DNA from: an uncultured Actinomycetes bacterium
GTDB lineage: Bacteria > Actinomycetota > Actinomycetes > Mycobacteriales > Mycobacteriaceae
Assembly (NCBI GenBank): GCA_903884065.1
Contig: CAISDL010000136.1
Location: 1-64,000, forward strand
Length of the DNA: 64,000 bases
Direction of reading: 5' to 3'
The notes below the pieces were generated by a model. It was not told the origin of the DNA. It searched no databases and worked only from the letters and a program-made list of their open reading frames with translations. The position numbers and the translations under genes are program-made. Shown here in pieces: positions 32,937 through 42,704 of the stretch. Each line of letters starts with the position of its first letter. Within the stretch, counting starts at the first letter, position 1.

Positions 32937-34268
32937 ATGACAAGCGCAGACGGGGCGGTCAGTCCCGAATGGATCGGCCGGGCACCACATGAGGATTTCC
33001 GGCGCGGCACCCGGCCAGTCCTGCCCTCGCGCGACCCGTTCTACGACCCCCCGGCCGGGTTCCAGCACGCCGAGCCGGGCACCGTCCTGCGCTCCCGTGA
33101 CGTCCAGCTCGGTTTTCTCGGCCTGATTCCCCAGAAGGTCCGGGCCACCCAGCTGCTCTACCGAACCACCGACCGGCACGGCGAGCCCGAAGCCACCGTC
33201 ACCACCGTGCTGGTGCCCGCCGGCCACAGCCACAGCCAGCCGCGCCACGTGGTGTCGTACCAATGCGCCATCGACGCCGTCTCATCACGCTGCTTCCCGT
33301 CCTATGCCCTGCGCCGGCGCGCCAGAGCAATCGGGTCGCTGGCTCAGTGGGAGTACCTGCTCATGGCGGCCGCCCTCGCCGAAGGCTGGGTCGTGTCGGT
33401 TCCCGACCACGAAGGCCGCGACGGCATGTGGGGCACCCCGCACGAGCCCGGCCACCGGATTCTCGACGGCCTGCGCGCCACCCTGAACTTCGAACGGTTC
33501 GGACTCGCCTCCGACAGCAAGGTCGGCCTGTGGGGGTACTCCGGCGGAGGGCTCGCCAGCGCCTGGGCCGCCGAGATGTACGCCGATTACGCGCCGGAGC
33601 TCAATATCGTCGGCGCCGTGCTGGGTTCGCCCGTCGGCAACCTCGGCAACACCTTCCTGCGGCTCAACGGCACGCGCTACGCGGGCCTGCCCGCCCTGGT
33701 GATCTCGGCCCTGGCCAAGACCTACCCGGGCCTGGGCCGTGTGGTCGAGGAGCACGCCACTACCGACGGCCGCGCCACGCTGCGGCGGCTGGAGCGGATG
33801 ACCACCCTGCAGGCGATCGTGCGGATGTTCAAGACCGATATGGACGATCTGGTGCACCCGCCGCTGGAACAGGTGCTGGATATGCCCGAGGTCCGGGAGG
33901 TCTTCGAGGCCATCCGGCTCGGTCGCACCGTGCCCACACCGCCGGTGCTGATCGTGCAGGCGGTGCACGACTCGATCATCAACGTCGAGGACATCGACGA
34001 ACTGGCCCACCTCTACACCGAGGGCGGCGCGCGGATCACCTACCACCGCGACATGTTCAGCGAACACATGCTGCTGCACCCGATGTCGGCGCCGATGACC
34101 CTGCGCTGGCTCATCGACCGCTTCGCCGATCGGCCGCTGGATGCCCACATCGTCCGCACCACGTGGCCCACGCTGTTCAACCCGATCACCTACCCCGGCA
34201 TGTGGCGGCTCGGCGGCATCGTCGGCCGGGTGATGCTCGGCGGCCGGGTGCCGTTCCGCCCGCTGTAG
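32937..34268 (+). CDS. Secretory-lipase-family (LIP) alpha/beta hydrolase
   Basis: A 443-residue hydrolase matching Rv1592c in length and position. The nucleophile elbow is [15 protein letters not shown] (GxSxG), the acid lies in [19 protein letters not shown] and the histidine in [19 protein letters not shown], so the triad is complete. Family members hydrolyse triacylglycerols or other lipid esters. No signal peptide is visible at the N-terminus ([17 protein letters not shown]). The ATG at 32937 lacks a ribosome site; TACAAAT lies 6-7 nt upstream, suggesting a leaderless mRNA. It converges on the DUF2567 gene. Confidence 0.88.
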   Translation: MTSADGAVSPEWIGRAPHEDFRRGTRPVLPSRDPFYDPPAGFQHAEPGTVLRSRDVQLGFLGLIPQKVRATQLLYRTTDRHGEPEATVTTVLVPAGHSHSQPRHVVSYQCAIDAVSSRCFPSYALRRRARAIGSLAQWEYLLMAAALAEGWVVSVPDHEGRDGMWGTPHEPGHRILDGLRATLNFERFGLASDSKVGLWGYSGGGLASAWAAEMYADYAPELNIVGAVLGSPVGNLGNTFLRLNGTRYAGLPALVISALAKTYPGLGRVVEEHATTDGRATLRRLERMTTLQAIVRMFKTDMDDLVHPPLEQVLDMPEVREVFEAIRLGRTVPTPPVLIVQAVHDSIINVEDIDELAHLYTEGGARITYHRDMFSEHMLLHPMSAPMTLRWLIDRFADRPLDAHIVRTTWPTLFNPITYPGMWRLGGIVGRVMLGGRVPFRPL

Positions 34269-34275
34269 GAAAGCC

Positions 34276-34887
34276 TCAGTACACCGCCGCGGCCCGGGCC
34301 AGCGGATCCTCGCCCGGCCAGGACCCCAGATCGTCGCGGGGCGTGGCGACCGTCATGAAGGCGTAGACCAATGCCGCCAGTGCGGCCGGCAGCAGCAGCG
34401 TCACCGCGATCTGCAACGGGTGGTGGCCGACGAACACCGGTGGCGCCTCGGTGAAGTAGTGCACGCGGTTCTCCGGACTCAGCGCCACGCCCTGGTGATC
34501 GGCGGTCCCGTAACGCCGATGCGCAAGAGCGACGCCGACACCGGTCGCAGCCGCCCCGGCGGCCACCTGCCCGATCCACAGCGCCGTGACGATGACCGGT
34601 CCGCGGTGCGCCTGCCACTGCCAGACCAGAACCGCCGAAACGACGGCAAGCATGCTCAGCAGACCGATCATCATGGCGGCCGCGACGAACAGAAGGTCCG
34701 ACTCCCTGCCGAGGAAGGCGTCGATCCGATCTCCGCCCCGGGTCAGCGCGGTGATGGTGTGGATCGGCGGGGCGATCCAGGCCCACAGCGCACCCAATAC
34801 TGCACCGCAAACAGCAAGTCCCCCAACAACACTCAGCACGGCGAAACGAAGCGAGCTACGCGGTTGCTGTGGCGTCGGGCCCGTCAT
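34276..34887 (-). CDS. DUF2567 membrane protein (Rv1591 family)
   Basis: A 203-residue protein with four membrane helices: about residues 15-40 ([23 protein letters not shown]), 66-90, 98-121 and 158-181. Loops include [25 protein letters not shown] and [24 protein letters not shown] at 34887 overlaps the bsaP stop by 4 bp, so it is the third gene of a bioB-bsaP unit, as in M. tuberculosis. Function is unknown; the constant link to biotin genes hints at a role in biotin use or transport, which the sequence does not prove. Confidence 0.85.
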   Translation of the reverse strand: MTGPTPQQPRSSLRFAVLSVVGGLAVCGAVLGALWAWIAPPIHTITALTRGGDRIDAFLGRESDLLFVAAAMMIGLLSMLAVVSAVLVWQWQAHRGPVIVTALWIGQVAAGAAATGVGVALAHRRYGTADHQGVALSPENRVHYFTEAPPVFVGHHPLQIAVTLLLPAALAALVYAFMTVATPRDDLGSWPGEDPLARAAAVY

Positions 34888-35111
34888 CGCCGCGTCTCCA
34901 GATCCTGCGAATCCACCCGGCCGTGCCGCGAGCACTGTGCCCACCAACCGTCCGGGCGCACCTGGACCACCATCCGGCGGCCGCACTCGGCGCAGAACCG
35001 CGGCGGCTCGAGTCCGAGTTGCGCGGCCAGCGGCACCACCTCGCTGTGCCGTTTGCCGGTGTAGATGTTGAAGTTCCCGGCGCCGACCGCAGCGGTCTGT
35101 TTGTCGGTCAT
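34884..35111 (-). CDS. bsaP: Biotin synthase auxiliary protein (Rv1590 family)
   Basis: A 75-residue protein: [20 protein letters not shown], then [29 protein letters not shown]. Three cysteines (CxxC plus one) and a histidine could bind metal or an iron-sulfur cluster. Recent work on mycobacterial biotin synthases describes a small partner, BsaP, encoded next to bioB and required for turnover; size, position and cysteines match. ATG at 35111 was chosen over TTG at 35126, which would abut the bioB stop. It lies 15 bp after bioB and overlaps the DUF2567 gene. Confidence 0.85.
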   Translation of the reverse strand: MTDKQTAAVGAGNFNIYTGKRHSEVVPLAAQLGLEPPRFCAECGRRMVVQVRPDGWWAQCSRHGRVDSQDLETRR

Positions 35112-35126
35112 GCTGACTCTTCTCAA

Positions 35127-36146
35127 CTACAAGCTGGCATTGAGGGCCTTGATCGGCATCTGCAGATCCTCCAGCAGTTCCAGGTCGGCCTCGGCGGGCC
35201 GTCCCAGCGTGGTCAGGTAGTTGCCGACGATCACCGCGTTGATGCCGCCCAGGATGCCCTGCTTGGCGCCGAGGTCGCCCAGGGTGATCTCCCGGCCGCC
35301 GGCGAAGCGCAGCATGGTCCGGGGCAGCGCCAGACGGAATGCGGCGACGGCCTTGAGCGCCTCGGCGGCCGGCATCACCTCGAGATCGCCGAACGGGGTT
35401 CCGGGGCGCGGATTGAGGAAGTTCAGCGGCACCTCGTGCGGGTTCAGTTCGGCCAGTTCGGCGGCGAATTCCGCGCGTTGCTCCAGCGTCTCGCCCATCC
35501 CGAGGATGCCGCCGCAGCAGACCTCCATCCCGGCGTCGCGCACCATCTGCAAGGTCTCCCGGCGCTCCTCCCAGGTGTGGGTGGTGACCACATTGGGGAA
35601 GAAGGACCGGGCCGACTCCAGGTTGTGGTTGTAGCGGTGCACGCCCATCGCGGCGAGCCGGTCGACCTGCTCCTGGTTGAGCATCCCCAGCGAGCAGGCC
35701 ACCTGGATGTCGACTTCGTTGCGGATGGCCTCGATCCCCGCGGCCACCTGGGCCATCAGCCGCTCGTCCGGGCCCCGGACCGCGGCGACGATGCAGAACT
35801 CGGTGGCCCCGGTCTTGGCCGTCTGCTTGGCGGCCTCCACCAGGCTCGGGATGTCCAGCCAGGCGCTGCGCACCGGGGAGGCGAACAACCCGGACTGGGC
35901 GCAGAAGTGGCAGTCCTCGGGGCAGCCGCCGGTCTTGAGGCTGATGATCCCCTCGACCTCGACCTCCGGGCCGCACCAGCGCATCCGCACCTCGTGGGCC
36001 AGTGCCAGAAGTTCCTCGAGCCGCCCGTCGGGCAATCGCAGAACCTCGAGCACCTGGTCGCGGGAGAGACCCTCGCCGCCTTCGAGGACCTGCTCGCGCG
36101 CCTGGGCAAGGACGTCGGGGAGAGTCGGGCCGGCTGCCTGGGTCAC
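35127..36146 (-). CDS. bioB: Biotin synthase
   Basis: A 339-residue radical-SAM enzyme inserting sulfur into dethiobiotin. The cluster motif is [16 protein letters not shown]; further markers are [69 protein letters not shown] and [17 protein letters not shown] at 36146 has AGGAG 4 nt upstream and aligns with M. tuberculosis BioB. A TAACCT box (36187-36182) about 35 nt upstream is a possible -10. It is separated by 61 bp from the upstream gene, so it may start its own unit with bsaP. Confidence 0.97.
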   Translation of the reverse strand: MTQAAGPTLPDVLAQAREQVLEGGEGLSRDQVLEVLRLPDGRLEELLALAHEVRMRWCGPEVEVEGIISLKTGGCPEDCHFCAQSGLFASPVRSAWLDIPSLVEAAKQTAKTGATEFCIVAAVRGPDERLMAQVAAGIEAIRNEVDIQVACSLGMLNQEQVDRLAAMGVHRYNHNLESARSFFPNVVTTHTWEERRETLQMVRDAGMEVCCGGILGMGETLEQRAEFAAELAELNPHEVPLNFLNPRPGTPFGDLEVMPAAEALKAVAAFRLALPRTMLRFAGGREITLGDLGAKQGILGGINAVIVGNYLTTLGRPAEADLELLEDLQMPIKALNASL

Positions 36147-36207
36147 GGCACTCCTAGTGGTCTGCAGAACGGGACGAGTGAAGGTTAGTGCACCCACGGA
36201 TCGCTGC

Positions 36208-36735
36208 TCAGCCCACCAGCAGGTGGTCGGCGCGCTCGTCGCTGTCCCAGCGGCGCAGCCCCACCCCGTTGGCCGCGAGATCGCCACCACTGTCGTTGAC
36301 CACCGCCAGGGCGGGGCCGATCTCCTCGGCGGTGTAGCGCCGCCCCAGCGTGGCGTGCGGGGTCCAGTGGCCGGGCCGGCAGTGCGGGTACGGGTCGCCG
36401 GTGATGCGCGGCAGGGTGAGCCGGTAAACCTCGGCATGCAAGTGCAACAGCGCAGCCGACGGGACGATCAGCCGGGCCAGGCTCAGCCGCGGACCGCCGA
36501 ACACCAGCGCTGCGCCGAGCACGCAGTCCAACGGGAGCAGCGACGCCAGTTCCCGCAGCGCGTCGTCGACATCGGCGCTGATCCGCTGCGCGGCCACCAG
36601 GGTGATGTGCGGCCGGCTGCTCGCCGACTTCACCCGCGTCTGGCTGGGGAGTCCGGCATCGGCCAGCGCCTGCCACTGCGCCCGGACTGCGGCGTCGCTG
36701 CCGGGGTCGAGCAGCAGTTCGATCGAGTGGGCCAT
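36208..36735 (-). CDS. 2H phosphoesterase (2'-5' RNA ligase-like)
   Basis: A 175-residue protein with the two HxT/S motifs of the 2H phosphoesterase fold: [12 protein letters not shown] (about residue 43) and [12 protein letters not shown] (about residue 128). Members hydrolyse cyclic phosphodiesters on RNA or nucleotides, or ligate RNA in archaea. The start is 1 bp from the bioD stop, so it is the last gene of bioA-bioF-bioD. A role in biotin synthesis is not evident. M. tuberculosis has prophage phiRv1 in this part of the map; none is here. Confidence 0.87.
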   Translation of the reverse strand: MAHSIELLLDPGSDAAVRAQWQALADAGLPSQTRVKSASSRPHITLVAAQRISADVDDALRELASLLPLDCVLGAALVFGGPRLSLARLIVPSAALLHLHAEVYRLTLPRITGDPYPHCRPGHWTPHATLGRRYTAEEIGPALAVVNDSGGDLAANGVGLRRWDSDERADHLLVG

Positions 36736-36736
36736 C

Positions 36737-37423
36737 TCAGATCAGCCCGGCGATCCAGCCGGGGTCGAACGCCCGGGCGCTCATCGCCGCGAACCGCTGC
36801 CGGTCCAGGGCGCCCGCGCCGGCGGGCAACACCGCACGGACCGGAGCCAACTTCTCCAGCGCGCCGCGGTTGTAGTCCTCCGCCGGGCCCGGGTTGCGCG
36901 GCCACGCGCCGATCACCAGACCCGCGCACCAGAGTCCTTTGCGCTCAAGGGCTTCCAGCGTCAGGGCGGTGTGATTGAGAGTTCCCAGGCCGGGCGCACA
37001 CACCACCAGGACCGGAGCGTGCAGTTCGGCGGTGAGGTCGCGAAGCGTCACGCGGGAGTCGGCGATTTCCACCAGCAGGCCGCCGGCGCCCTCGACCAGG
37101 GTCAGCCGGCCGGGCCGGTCGGCGGCGCGCACCGAATCCAGGATCTCCCCCGCCGACGGCAATGACCGGCCTGCCGATTCCGCGGCGGCGGCCGGCGCCA
37201 GCGGTTCGGGATAGCGGGCCACCGACATCAGTTCCGTCACCCCGGCCAGTCTCGCGACCTCGGCGAGATCGTCCTCGCCGTCGCCGTGATAGCCCGCGCC
37301 GGTCTGGACCGGTTTACACACCGCCACATCGATACCGGCGGTGCGCGCAGAACTGGCCAGTGCGGCGGTGGCGACGGTCTTGCCGACGCCGGTGCCGGTT
37401 CCGGTGATCACGAGGACGCCCAT
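36737..37423 (-). CDS. bioD: Dethiobiotin synthetase
   Basis: A 228-residue ATP-dependent carboxylase closing the ureido ring of dethiobiotin. P-loop [18 protein letters not shown] at the start, substrate lysine in [10 protein letters not shown], the catalytic segment [14 protein letters not shown] and [19 protein letters not shown]. Normal length. It starts 13 bp after bioF. Confidence 0.96.
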   Translation of the reverse strand: MGVLVITGTGTGVGKTVATAALASSARTAGIDVAVCKPVQTGAGYHGDGEDDLAEVARLAGVTELMSVARYPEPLAPAAAAESAGRSLPSAGEILDSVRAADRPGRLTLVEGAGGLLVEIADSRVTLRDLTAELHAPVLVVCAPGLGTLNHTALTLEALERKGLWCAGLVIGAWPRNPGPAEDYNRGALEKLAPVRAVLPAGAGALDRQRFAAMSARAFDPGWIAGLI

Positions 37424-37436
37424 CAGCGCCTCGACC

Positions 37437-38588
37437 TCATCGACGGGTGCGGCCGAGTACCGCGGTGAGTACCTCGCCGGCCAGGTCGAGATCGTCGGCC
37501 GACAGCGACGCCCGCGCGCTCAACCGAAGCCGCGAGGTGCCCTCCGGGACGGTCGGCGGACGGAAACACCCCACCCGAACCCCGGCGTCCAGACATGCTT
37601 GGGCGGCCGCCAACGCGGACCCGGGTTCACCGAGGATCACCGACACCACCGCCGACTGCGGACGCTCAGCGACCGCACACACGTCGGCCAGGTATGCGGC
37701 ATGGGCCAGAACCGCCTGCGGGCGCCACGGTTCGTCGGCGAGCACCCGCAGCGCTCCCAACGCCGCACCCACCGCCGCCGGCGCCAACCCGGTGTCGAAG
37801 ATGAACGGCCGCGCCGTGTCGACCAAGTGGTCGCGAACGGCCTGCGACCCGAGCACGACTCCGCCCTGGCTGCCCAGGGCCTTGGACAGCGTCGTGGTCA
37901 CCACCACGTCGGGCGCCCCGGCCAGACCGAGTTCGTGCAGCAATCCGCGGCCGCCGATCCCGCGCACCCCCAGGCCGTGGGCCTCGTCGACCAGCAGCAG
38001 GGCGCGCTGTGCCCGGCACACCTCGTGAAGTTCGCGCAACGGGGCCAGCGCACCGTCGGTGCTGAACACCGTGTCGGTGACCACCAGGGCACGTTCCTCG
38101 GCGCGGTTGGTCAGTGCGGTCTCGATCGCACGGACGTCCAGGTGCGGAGTGACGACGACCCGCGCCCGGGAGAGCCGGCAGGCATCGACCAGCGAGGCGT
38201 GGGCGGCGGCGTCGGAGACCACCAGTGAGCCGGGGCCGGACAGGCTGGCCACCGCACCCAGATTGGCGGTGTACCCAGAGGAAAAAACCAATGCGGTTGC
38301 CGCACCGAGAAATTCGGCCAGTGCGGATTCGAACTCTTCGTGCAATTCGGTGTTGCCGGTGACCAGCCGGGAGCCGGTGGATCCGGCGCCCCAGGTCCGC
38401 AGCGCCGCCACCCCGGCCTCGATCACCTCGGGGTGGCGGGCCAGACCGAGGTAGTCGTTGGAGGCCAGGTCCACCTCGCCGGCGATGGCCGGCCGCGGGG
38501 TCAGCGACCGTCGCAGCCCGGCCCGGCGCCGCCGGTGTTCCACGGCGTCCAGCCAGGCCAGCGGGGAGGTGTCGGTCTCGGGGGTCAT
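37437..38588 (-). CDS. bioF: 8-amino-7-oxononanoate synthase
   Basis: A 383-residue PLP enzyme condensing pimeloyl thioester with alanine. Markers: [63 protein letters not shown] and the PLP lysine in [18 protein letters not shown] at 38588 ([17 protein letters not shown]) is the start; the frame continues upstream into bioA without similarity. bioA ends 12 bp before it. Confidence 0.96.
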   Translation of the reverse strand: MTPETDTSPLAWLDAVEHRRRRAGLRRSLTPRPAIAGEVDLASNDYLGLARHPEVIEAGVAALRTWGAGSTGSRLVTGNTELHEEFESALAEFLGAATALVFSSGYTANLGAVASLSGPGSLVVSDAAAHASLVDACRLSRARVVVTPHLDVRAIETALTNRAEERALVVTDTVFSTDGALAPLRELHEVCRAQRALLLVDEAHGLGVRGIGGRGLLHELGLAGAPDVVVTTTLSKALGSQGGVVLGSQAVRDHLVDTARPFIFDTGLAPAAVGAALGALRVLADEPWRPQAVLAHAAYLADVCAVAERPQSAVVSVILGEPGSALAAAQACLDAGVRVGCFRPPTVPEGTSRLRLSARASLSADDLDLAGEVLTAVLGRTRR

Positions 38589-38599
38589 CGTGATTGAGC

Positions 38600-39907
38600 C
38601 TAGTTCGTGCCTGCCGCGCCGGTTTCGCGCGCGACGGCCACCATCGCGGAGGTGATCTGCGCGATCTCGGCGTCGGTGCAGACGAACGGCGGCATGGCGT
38701 AGATCAGATTCCGGAACGGCCGCAGCCAGACCCCGTGGTCCAGTGCCACCGGGGTGGCCACCCGCAGGTCGACGGGCTCGCCGGTCTCGATCACACCGAT
38801 CGCCCCGCACACCCGCACGTCGGCCACCCCGGGAAGCCCCCGGGCGGCCTCCAGTCCCTGCGCGAGGCCGGCGCTGATCTCGGCGACCCGGGTCCGCCAG
38901 TCGCCGCTGAGCAGCAGTTCCACCGAGGCCACGGCCACCGCGCAGGCCAGCGCGTTGGCCATGAACGTCGGCCCGTGCATCAGCGCCCCGGTCTCGCCGC
39001 CGCTGATGGTCTCGGCAATGCCGCGGGTACACAAGGTCGCGGCCAGCGTGATGTAGCCGCCGGTGAGAGCCTTGCCGACGCACATGATGTCCGGGCGCAC
39101 CCGCGCGTGGTCGGCGGCGAACAGCTCCCCGGTGCGGCCGAACCCGGTGGCGATCTCGTCGAAGATCAGCAGCACGTCGTGTCGATCACAGATCGCTCTG
39201 AGATCGGCCAGGTAGCGCGGATCGTGGAACCGCATGCCGCCCGCCCCCTGCACCACGGGTTCGACGATGACGGCCGCGAGTTCGTCGGCGTGCGAGGCCA
39301 ATTGGGCCTCGAACGCGGCGGTGTAGCCGGGATCGTAGGCGGTGGGAACCGGCGGTGCGAACACCTGCTCCGCCAGCACGTCGCGCCACAGCGAATGCAT
39401 GCCGCCGTCGGGGTCGCACACGCTCATCGGGGTGAAGGTGTCCCCGTGATAGCCGCCGCGCCAGGTCATCAGCCGGTGTTTGGCGAACCGACCGGTGCTG
39501 CGCCAGTACTGCAGCGCCATCTTGACCGCCACCTCGACGCTCACCGACCCGGAGTCGGAGAAGAAGACGGTGTCCAGGCCCGCCGGTGTGATGTCGACGA
39601 GCAGTTGGGCCAGTCGTGCCGCCGGGTCATGGGTAAGACCGCCGAACATCACGTGGTTCATCACCCCCAGTTGACGGGTGATCGCGGCATCGAGGACGGG
39701 GTGGCCGTGGCCATGGACCGCCGTCCACCACGACGCCATCGCATCCAGCACACGGATTTCGCTGCCGTCGCGGTGCAGCGTCAGCCAGGCGCCCTTCGCC
39801 CCGGTCGCGACCAGTGGGGCGATGGCCCCGGCCCCGAGCGTGCTGTAGGGATGCCAGATGTGCGCGGCGTCGATGGCGCTGATCTGCTGCGGGGTCAACG
39901 CCGACAC
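38600..39907 (-). CDS. bioA: Adenosylmethionine-8-amino-7-oxononanoate aminotransferase
   Basis: A 435-residue class III PLP aminotransferase using SAM as amino donor. Markers: [11 protein letters not shown] at the N-terminus, [49 protein letters not shown], the WRGGYHGDT loop, [14 protein letters not shown] and the PLP lysine in [15 protein letters not shown] at 39907 ([16 protein letters not shown]) was chosen as it matches the family; no strong ribosome site is seen. First gene of bioA-F-D and divergent from the acyltransferase gene across 87 bp. Confidence 0.96.
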   Translation of the reverse strand: MSALTPQQISAIDAAHIWHPYSTLGAGAIAPLVATGAKGAWLTLHRDGSEIRVLDAMASWWTAVHGHGHPVLDAAITRQLGVMNHVMFGGLTHDPAARLAQLLVDITPAGLDTVFFSDSGSVSVEVAVKMALQYWRSTGRFAKHRLMTWRGGYHGDTFTPMSVCDPDGGMHSLWRDVLAEQVFAPPVPTAYDPGYTAAFEAQLASHADELAAVIVEPVVQGAGGMRFHDPRYLADLRAICDRHDVLLIFDEIATGFGRTGELFAADHARVRPDIMCVGKALTGGYITLAATLCTRGIAETISGGETGALMHGPTFMANALACAVAVASVELLLSGDWRTRVAEISAGLAQGLEAARGLPGVADVRVCGAIGVIETGEPVDLRVATPVALDHGVWLRPFRNLIYAMPPFVCTDAEIAQITSAMVAVARETGAAGTN

Positions 39908-39994
39908 GCGAGGCAGCCTAACTCCCGGGCGCCGCCGGGGCTGGTTTCGTCTGGGAGGGAGCACCCTGCGGAATTGGTAGATTGACGGGCGATC

Positions 39995-42181
39995 ATGTCC
40001 ACCCTCACCCTGACCCGGCCGCCGGAAACGACCGCCCCGGGCGTTACCGCCTATGCGCCGGCCCCGGTCAGCCGGGAGGCGCTGTACCGGCATGACCTCG
40101 ATGGTCTGCGCGGGGTGGCGATCGCCCTGGTGGCGATCTTCCACGTCTGGTTCGGCCGGGTCTCCGGCGGTGTGGACGTCTTCCTGGCCCTGTCCGGCTT
40201 CTTCTTCGGCGGTTCGGTGCTGCGCACCGTGCTGAGGCCCGGGACTTCGCTGTCGCCGTGGCCGAACATCAAGCGCCTGGCCCGGCGGCTGCTCCCGGCG
40301 CTGGTGGTGGTGCTGGCCGCCTCCGCGGTGCTCACCATCGCGATCCAGCCGCAGACCCGCTGGGAGACCTTCGCCGACCAGACCCTGGCCAGCCTGGGCT
40401 ACTACCAGAACTGGGAACTGGCCGCGACGGCGTCGAACTACCTGCGGGCCAGCGAGGCGGTGTCGCCGCTGCAACACATCTGGTCGATGTCGGTGCAGGG
40501 CCAGTTCTACCTCAGCTTCCTGCTGCTGATCTTCGGGCTGGCCGCCCTGCTGCGCCGCCGACTGGGCGGCAACCGGCTGCGGACCGTGTTCGTGGTGGTG
40601 CTGACGGGCCTGGCGCTGGCCTCGTTCGTCTACGCGATCATCGCCCACCAGGCGGATCAGGTCACCGCGTACTACAACAGCTTCGCCCGGGCGTGGGAAC
40701 TGCTGCTGGGCGTGCTGGCGGGCGCGCTGATCCCCTTCATCGCCTGGCCGATGTGGCTGCGGACCGTGCTGGCCACCATCGGCCTGGCCGCCATCCTGTC
40801 CTGCGGCGCGCTGATCGACGGGGTCGAAGAGTTCCCGGGACCGTGGGCGCTGGTACCGGTGGGCGCCGCGATGCTGCTGATCCTGGCGGGCGGCAACCGC
40901 GGGGCCCGGCCCGCCACCCGCCATCGGCTGCCGGCACCCAACCGGCTGCTGGCCGTCCGGCCGCTGGTCACGCTGGGGTCGATGGCGTACTCGCTGTATC
41001 TGTGGCACTGGCCGCTGCTGATCTTCTGGCTGGCCTACACGGGGGGTTCGCACGCCCAGTTCCTCGACGGCCTGGTGATCCTGCTGGTCTCCGGAGTGCT
41101 CGCCTACCTCACGATGCGGTTCGTCGAGGAGCCACTGCGCTACCAACGTGCCCGTGCGATCCCCGGGGCCACAGCCCCCGGTCCCTCCTGGCGCTCGCGG
41201 TTTCGCCGGCCGGCCATCGTCGGCGGTACCGCTGTCACGCTGCTCGCGGTGGTGTTGACCGCCACGTCGTTCACCTGGCGCGAGCACGTGGCGGCGCAGC
41301 GCGCCAGCGGACAGGAGTTGGCCGGGCTGACTCCCGGGGGTTATCCGGGCGCACGGGCTCTGATCGACGGCGCCAAGGTCCCGCAACTGCCGTTCCGCCC
41401 GACCGTCCTGGAGGCGCGGGACGACGTGCCGGAATCCACCAGCGACGGCTGCATCAGCGACTTCGACAACTCCGGGGTCATCAACTGCTCCTACGGCGAC
41501 ACCTCGGCGACCCGCACCATCGCCCTGGCCGGCGGCTCACACGCCGAGCACTGGATCACCGCTCTGGACATCCTGGGCAGGGAGCACCATTTCAAGGTCG
41601 TCACCTATCTGAAGATGGGCTGCCCGCTGACCACCGAACCGCTGCCGCTGGTCATGGGCGACAACCGTCCCTACCCGAAGTGCCACCAGTGGAATGAGCG
41701 GGTGATGGCCCGGCTGATCGCCGATCGGCCGGACTTCGTGTTCACCACCTCCACCCGGCCGTGGAACGTCAAACCCGGCGACACGATGCCCGGAACCTAC
41801 ATCGGCATCTGGAAAGCCTTCAGCGACGCCGGAATTCCCGTGCTGGCCATGCGCGACACCCCCTGGCTGACCCGCAACGGCAAACCGTTCATGCCGGCCG
41901 ACTGTCTTGCCAAGGACGGCGACGCGGTGTCCTGCGGGATAAAACGCTCCGCGGTGCTCTCAGAGCGCAATCAGACGCTGGACTTCGTCGACAAGTTCCC
42001 AGGCATGAAGGCGCTGGACATGAGCGATGCGGTGTGCCGGGACGACTATTGCCGCGCCATCGAGGGCAACGTGCTGGTGTACCACGACGCCCACCACCTG
42101 TCGGCGACCTACATGCGCACCATGACACCGGAACTCGGCCGCCAGCTCGGGGCTGCGACCGGTTGGTGGTCAGGCAGCTGA
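39995..42181 (+). CDS. Acyltransferase-3 membrane protein with C-terminal SGNH domain
   Basis: A 728-residue protein like Rv1565c. Residues 30-400 are the acyltransferase-3 domain with about ten membrane helices; the catalytic region [23 protein letters not shown] holds the family Arg and His. [12 protein letters not shown] and [14 protein letters not shown] are also typical. After a last helix (about residues 408-425) the outside part is an SGNH-like domain with [12 protein letters not shown] (serine near residue 508) and DAHHLS near residue 697. Such fused proteins transfer acyl groups to envelope sugars. The ATG lacks a clear ribosome site; TAGATT lies 11 nt upstream. Confidence 0.92.
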   Translation: MSTLTLTRPPETTAPGVTAYAPAPVSREALYRHDLDGLRGVAIALVAIFHVWFGRVSGGVDVFLALSGFFFGGSVLRTVLRPGTSLSPWPNIKRLARRLLPALVVVLAASAVLTIAIQPQTRWETFADQTLASLGYYQNWELAATASNYLRASEAVSPLQHIWSMSVQGQFYLSFLLLIFGLAALLRRRLGGNRLRTVFVVVLTGLALASFVYAIIAHQADQVTAYYNSFARAWELLLGVLAGALIPFIAWPMWLRTVLATIGLAAILSCGALIDGVEEFPGPWALVPVGAAMLLILAGGNRGARPATRHRLPAPNRLLAVRPLVTLGSMAYSLYLWHWPLLIFWLAYTGGSHAQFLDGLVILLVSGVLAYLTMRFVEEPLRYQRARAIPGATAPGPSWRSRFRRPAIVGGTAVTLLAVVLTATSFTWREHVAAQRASGQELAGLTPGGYPGARALIDGAKVPQLPFRPTVLEARDDVPESTSDGCISDFDNSGVINCSYGDTSATRTIALAGGSHAEHWITALDILGREHHFKVVTYLKMGCPLTTEPLPLVMGDNRPYPKCHQWNERVMARLIADRPDFVFTTSTRPWNVKPGDTMPGTYIGIWKAFSDAGIPVLAMRDTPWLTRNGKPFMPADCLAKDGDAVSCGIKRSAVLSERNQTLDFVDKFPGMKALDMSDAVCRDDYCRAIEGNVLVYHDAHHLSATYMRTMTPELGRQLGAATGWWSGS

Positions 42182-42211
42182 ATCGACCGGTGGTCCAGAA
42201 GGCCCGGTGAT

Positions 42212-42595
42212 TCAGAAGTTGTGGCAGTTGTTGACAGCTCTGCCCACCGGACCGACAGAAGAGTTCATGATGTCGTCGCTGATTCCCGCCCACTGTTGTT
42301 GGCCGAGAGTCTGCTCCAACGCATTGACTTCCTGCTGACGCTGGCCCGGTGGCGCGACCAGGATCACAGCAAGCCCGACCCGCAGCTCTTGCTCGAGCTT
42401 GGGATCGCCGTTGATCCTCGCCCAGATCAAGGGGTCGTTCTGCTGTATCGACGACATCACCTGCTGTTCAGAGCATGTCGTGGTGTTGAGATCGTCGGCA
42501 GCCGCCGGTCCTGCCCCCGCAATGGCAAGGCAGCCGAGGCCGGCCGCCGTACCCACATGCACAAGCCCGCGAACAGCTTTACTCATTCCGCTCAT
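42212..42595 (-). CDS. Secreted hemophore-like protein
   Basis: A 127-residue protein with a signal peptide (SKAVRGLVHVGTAAGLGCLAIAGAGPAAA). The mature part, DDLNTTTCSEQQVMSSIQQNDPLIWARINGDPKLEQEL then a helix rich in Gln and ending AVNNCHNF, is the pattern of the small mycobacterial heme-binding family that includes Rv0203; its two cysteines would form a disulfide. In that family the protein scavenges heme outside the cell. ATG at 42595 has TAGGGT 7 nt upstream, suggesting a leaderless transcript. It is divergent from treX. Confidence 0.8.
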   Translation of the reverse strand: MSGMSKAVRGLVHVGTAAGLGCLAIAGAGPAAADDLNTTTCSEQQVMSSIQQNDPLIWARINGDPKLEQELRVGLAVILVAPPGQRQQEVNALEQTLGQQQWAGISDDIMNSSVGPVGRAVNNCHNF

Positions 42596-42602
42596 GCCAG
42601 GA

Positions 42603-42608
42603 ACCCTA
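42603..42608 (-). promoter_or_regulatory. Putative -10 box of the hemophore-like gene
   Basis: TAGGGT on the minus strand ends 7 nt before the ATG at 42595. No room for a ribosome-binding site; leaderless start inferred. Confidence 0.4.
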
Positions 42609-42692
42609 CCGATGTCGGGATCGATGGGGTTTGCTTACGCCCTCATCGGGCACAAATGAGCGCAGACCCGCACCGTTTGAGCCCACCCTGGA

Positions 42693-42698
42693 TAGGGT
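42693..42698 (+). promoter_or_regulatory. Putative -10 box of the treX operon
   Basis: TAGGGT ends 6 nt before the treX ATG at 42705, which again points to a leaderless mRNA. The 109-bp gap is shared with the divergent hemophore-like gene. Confidence 0.4.
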
Positions 42699-42704
42699 CG
42701 ACGC

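Noticed and set aside
36147..36207. BioQ operator before bioB
   Set aside because: A loose GTG..GCAC symmetry is visible around 36170-36195, but it is not a clear palindrome and I could not match it to a known site with confidence.
39908..41386. Upstream extension of the bioA frame antisense to the acyltransferase gene
   Set aside because: The extra 490 codons are Gln/Arg/Gly-rich shadow sequence; BioA similarity starts at 39907.
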